5,508 bases of DNA from Oxalobacteraceae bacterium. GTDB taxonomy: Bacteria > Pseudomonadota > Gammaproteobacteria > Burkholderiales > Burkholderiaceae_D. Below are positions 4,853-5,508 of this stretch, piece after piece. How positions within the stretch are numbered: the stretch's first letter is position 1; each line of letters starts with the position of its first letter. Location of the stretch: assembly GCA_003132085.1 (NCBI GenBank), contig PKWO01000484.1:237-5744 (forward strand), in the 5' to 3' direction. The position numbers and the translations under genes are program-made. Under the pieces are notes generated by a model that saw nothing but the letters and a program-made list of their open reading frames with translations, did no database searches and was not told the DNA's origin.

Positions 4853-5508
4853 ACTTCATGCCGCCGGAAAACAAGCGATAAGCCGGATTTTCCGTTTCTT
4901 CCTGGTAGATAAAATCCAAATCATCAAGGCATTGTTGAAACGCTTGTTGTTCTGCTTGGGCCATTTGTAGCCCCATCAACACTTTGCCAAATGCCGCACC
5001 GTGATTACGATAATGGAACAAGCTGATATTCCAGCGTCCGCCAAGCTGGGTTAAAAATTTTAATAACGCACCTGGCCGCTCAGGAAACTGAATGCTATAA
5101 ACAAGTTCGTTGAGTTCACGTGGGGCATGTCCTCCAACCATATAACGAACATGCTCTTTGGCCAATTCATTGGCGGTCATATCGGTGACTTGAAAGCCCT
5201 GTTGCTGTAATTGCCGGATAACCGTTGCACGATCTGACTCAAGACCACTACTGGAGATACCAACAAAAACCTGGGCCATGGTTGCATCAAAATAGCGGTA
5301 ATTGAATTCGGTAATACTGCGCCCACCCAATAAGTTGCAAAATGCTAAAAAACTGCCCGGCGCTTCAGGAATACTGACTGCCAGCAAAATTTCCCGGTGT
5401 TCGCCGACTTGCGCGCGTTCGGCTACATAGCGTAAGCGGTCAAAGTTGATATTGGCGCCACTGTCTATAGCAATCAGGTTTTGTCCCGTTATTTGCTCGC
5501 GCTCGACA
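4851..5508 (-). CDS. ilvA: Threonine ammonia-lyase (biosynthetic threonine dehydratase), C-terminal part (partial)
   Basis: The - strand frame enters from the right edge and ends at 4851, leaving 218 C-terminal residues. IlvA is a PLP enzyme that turns threonine into 2-oxobutanoate, the first committed step of isoleucine synthesis, in the cytoplasm. The visible part begins at the end of the catalytic domain (SGANINFDRLRYVAERAQVGE). Two ACT-like regulatory domains follow. One starts EILLAVSIPEAPGSFLAFCNLLGGRSITEFNYR, and the second starts ELVYSIQFPERPGALLKFL with LGGRWNISLFHYRNHG. The end ENPAYRLF is the usual family close. Two ACT-like domains mark the long, isoleucine-feedback-controlled form rather than the short catabolic form. 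The frame is intact. Its lower-GC codon use matches the secreted paralogues, suggesting that the right half is native background. Confidence 0.95.
   Translation of the reverse strand, partial: VEREQITGQNLIAIDSGANINFDRLRYVAERAQVGEHREILLAVSIPEAPGSFLAFCNLLGGRSITEFNYRYFDATMAQVFVGISSSGLESDRATVIRQLQQQGFQVTDMTANELAKEHVRYMVGGHAPRELNELVYSIQFPERPGALLKFLTQLGGRWNISLFHYRNHGAAFGKVLMGLQMAQAEQQAFQQCLDDLDFIYQEETENPAYRLFSGGMK

Overview
The window looks like a mosaic stretch of a proteobacterial chromosome. It carries the ends of two housekeeping genes that face inward. On the left is the 3' end of glnS on the + strand, GC-rich and beta-proteobacterial (Burkholderiales-like) in flavour. On the right is the 3' end of ilvA on the - strand, AT-richer and beta/gamma-proteobacterial in flavour. 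Base composition falls from left to right: high GC up to about 785, intermediate in the two-gene cassette at 814-2447, and lower GC with a different codon style from about 2450 to the end. No genus can be named from this sequence alone. Horizontal transfer, or a contig join, has to be kept in mind.

Region 1 (1-785) is a scrap yard at the 3' end of glnS. The true glnS C-terminus ends at 302. Within about 8 bases the frame becomes the C-terminal tail of a zeta-toxin/kinase family protein whose front is missing (304-462). This overlaps an apparently intact 62-residue basic ORF with a good ribosome binding site (432-620). A perfect 11-bp hairpin follows (651-675). After it comes a second, diverged and frameshifted copy of the glnS 3' end (674-785, about 80% identical to the first over its last 87 bases). 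Two glnS tails bracketing foreign DNA suggest an integration or attachment site that has been used more than once and then eroded.

Region 2 (814-2447) is a tightly coupled two-gene unit (ATGA overlap). The first gene encodes a helical protein with a HEPN-like R-x6-H motif. The second encodes an ORC/CDC6-like P-loop ATPase with clear Walker A and Walker B motifs. The combination resembles ATPase-plus-RNase anti-phage or stress modules, but the role is inferred. The ATPase gene does not end in its own C-terminus. At a segment encoding VIKDFY it switches, in frame, into the C-terminal domain of a secreted protein family found just downstream.

Region 3 (2448-4795) is what remains of a tandem array of that secreted family. 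It holds one 3' fragment (now fused to the ATPase), a strong terminator (2790-2818), and two complete paralogues (2896-3723 and 3899-4795). Each complete copy has a signal peptide, two conserved cysteines and a highly conserved C-terminal block (YWQRSK, RDDG, GRTVFVKDR, CRI, NNQD). I do not recognise the family. A hairpin at 4830-4852 separates the last copy from convergent ilvA.

The simplest reading is that a glnS-associated accessory segment carrying a HEPN/ATPase module recombined with the tandem array at a short shared sequence. The event removed the ATPase C-terminus and the front of at least one array member.
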